Shown here piece after piece: positions 63,362-64,000 of a stretch of DNA of 64,000 nucleotides. The notes under the pieces are model-generated. The model searched no databases. It saw only the letters and a program-made list of their open reading frames with translations, and had not been told where the DNA came from. Every line of letters begins with the position of its first letter. Positions within the stretch are counted from its first letter, which is position 1. The stretch covers positions 34,406-98,405 of the forward strand of contig NZ_CP151800.1 of assembly GCF_038449125.1 (NCBI RefSeq), in the 5' to 3' direction. A program made the translations under genes and the position numbers. This DNA is from Kosakonia sp. BYX6. GTDB lineage: Bacteria; Pseudomonadota; Gammaproteobacteria; Enterobacterales; Enterobacteriaceae.

Positions 63362-63784
63362 ATGAGTAGCGAAAAATATGTTGAATCTCTTGGCCGCAGT
63401 TGGGCGTTTCCGCCGCAGTTCAGCGTGGCTGAAGGCGTCAAAATGGCAGACGGCGTCGATTCGGTATTACAAAGTCTGGTGGTGCTGTTTATGACCGAGC
63501 CTGGCGAGCGAATCATGCGTGAAACCTACGGCGGCGGGCTGAATGAATTCCTCTTTGAAAACATTACCGATGAGTTGCTGGCCTCAATTCGTAACCATAT
63601 TGAAGACGCCGTGCTGCTAAATGAACAACGTGCGGAAGTCAGTGAAATTCTTATTCAACAAGCGAAAAACGATGTGAGTCGGTTGCTGATTCAAATCACC
63701 CTGAAGCTCATCGGCAGCGATATGACCGAGACCGTTTCCGGCACGCTGGATGTCAACGAAGGTTATGCGCTGAGGTTGTTATGA
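63362..63784 (+). CDS. afp9: eCIS baseplate wedge protein, gp25-like (Afp9-like)
   Basis: A protein of 140 residues. The gp25/lysozyme-like wedge pattern is seen in WAFPPQFSVAEGVKMADGVD, VLFMTEPGERIMRETYGGGL and the C-terminal DVNEGYALRLL; the EPGER motif, which starts sheath assembly, is intact. The ATG at 63362 is chosen because GGAGG lies 5 bases before it; the open frame reaches 63344. Confidence 0.9.
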   Translation: MSSEKYVESLGRSWAFPPQFSVAEGVKMADGVDSVLQSLVVLFMTEPGERIMRETYGGGLNEFLFENITDELLASIRNHIEDAVLLNEQRAEVSEILIQQAKNDVSRLLIQITLKLIGSDMTETVSGTLDVNEGYALRLL

Positions 63785-64000
63785 GCTATTTCGTGATTGT
63801 CGACAACGACACGCTGCAGTTTGGCACCACCTTTGGCATGTATACGGTAACACCCACCGAGCCGTGCATGATCAAAGCCTCCGGGATTGCGCAGATCCTG
63901 AATAAAAAAGTGTGTGTGGTCGGTGATGAAAAAAAAGTGTCGATAAAGGCAACGTATATGAATGCGACCTACCCAACACCGGGTACCGGTAGCATCACCA
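63781..64000 (+). CDS. afp10: eCIS spike-tip protein, N-terminal part (Afp10-like, runs off window)
   Basis: The frame starts at an ATGA overlap with afp9 and is open to the end of the window: MSYFVIVDNDTLQFGTTFGM, later MIKASGIAQILNKKVCVVGD. By order it is Afp10, the PAAR-like spike tip. The seen part does fit a small beta-rich tip protein but lacks a clear PAAR motif. The remaining cluster (baseplate, tape measure, ATPase, cap, toxin payloads) should follow outside the window. Confidence 0.75.
   Translation, partial: MSYFVIVDNDTLQFGTTFGMYTVTPTEPCMIKASGIAQILNKKVCVVGDEKKVSIKATYMNATYPTPGTGSIT

Noticed and set aside
56213-64000. Prophage tail region
   Set aside because: Three sheath genes, two tube genes and a DUF5908 gene in Afp order, with no capsid, lysis or lysogeny genes seen, fit an eCIS better.

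Overview
The window is chromosomal DNA from a member of the Enterobacteriaceae. The core genes ivbL-ilvBN, yicN, nepI and yicL are close matches, as I remember them, to the E. coli proteins near 82 min, and REP/BIME elements follow several operons. The relatives that fit best are plant- or insect-associated genera such as Kosakonia, Enterobacter or Phytobacter, but the species cannot be read from the sequence. No tRNA, rRNA, CRISPR array, integrase or intact insertion sequence was seen.

Layout. 1-1.77 kb: minus-strand operon with two dynamin-like GTPases, one cut by the window edge. 1.8-4.2 kb: valine/leucine-attenuated acetolactate synthase I operon ivbL-ilvBN. 4.2-8.6 kb: LysR regulator, yicN, a SRPBCC protein, nepI and yicL. 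8.7-14.9 kb: beta-glucoside PTS operon (IIB, IIC, 6-phospho-beta-glucosidase, IIA, porin), divergent from a LacI-type regulator with two matching operators. 15-31.3 kb: contact-dependent inhibition locus cdiB-cdiA-cdiI, followed by a promoterless orphan cdiA-CT/cdiI cassette and a third broken cdiA fragment. A 948-bp direct repeat joins the first two copies, and symE-like fragments lie at each junction. 31.5-38.1 kb: Dpp/Opp-type ABC importer and a LysR regulator. 38.2-41.9 kb: tartrate dehydratase-like operon. 42.2-42.9 kb: mqsRA bracketed by a duplicated terminator. 43.1-45.9 kb: nitroreductase, LysR regulator and aldo/keto reductase. 46.0-47.4 kb: a pesticin-type muramidase and a periplasmic LprI-like partner, read as an effector/immunity pair. 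47.7-55.6 kb: WYL regulator, Fic protein with a phased operator array, SDR/cupin pair, Bcr-type exporter, DapA-family aldolase, vapBC and an AbrB-type membrane protein.

55.6-64 kb (window end): the first ten genes of an extracellular contractile injection system of the Afp/PVC type: tube, three sheaths, second tube, small protein, tube-baseplate adaptor, VgrG-like spike, gp25-like baseplate protein and spike tip. The AT-rich leader carries an exact RfaH ops element inside the loop of a 25-nt imperfect inverted repeat. This indicates RfaH-family antitermination control, as known for Afp.

The window is thus conserved metabolic backbone broken by competition and delivery modules (CDI, muramidase/immunity, mqsRA, vapBC, Fic, eCIS). 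The main candidates for new biology are the ops-in-stem leader, the modular cdi/symE cassette array and the phased operator array of the His-less Fic protein.
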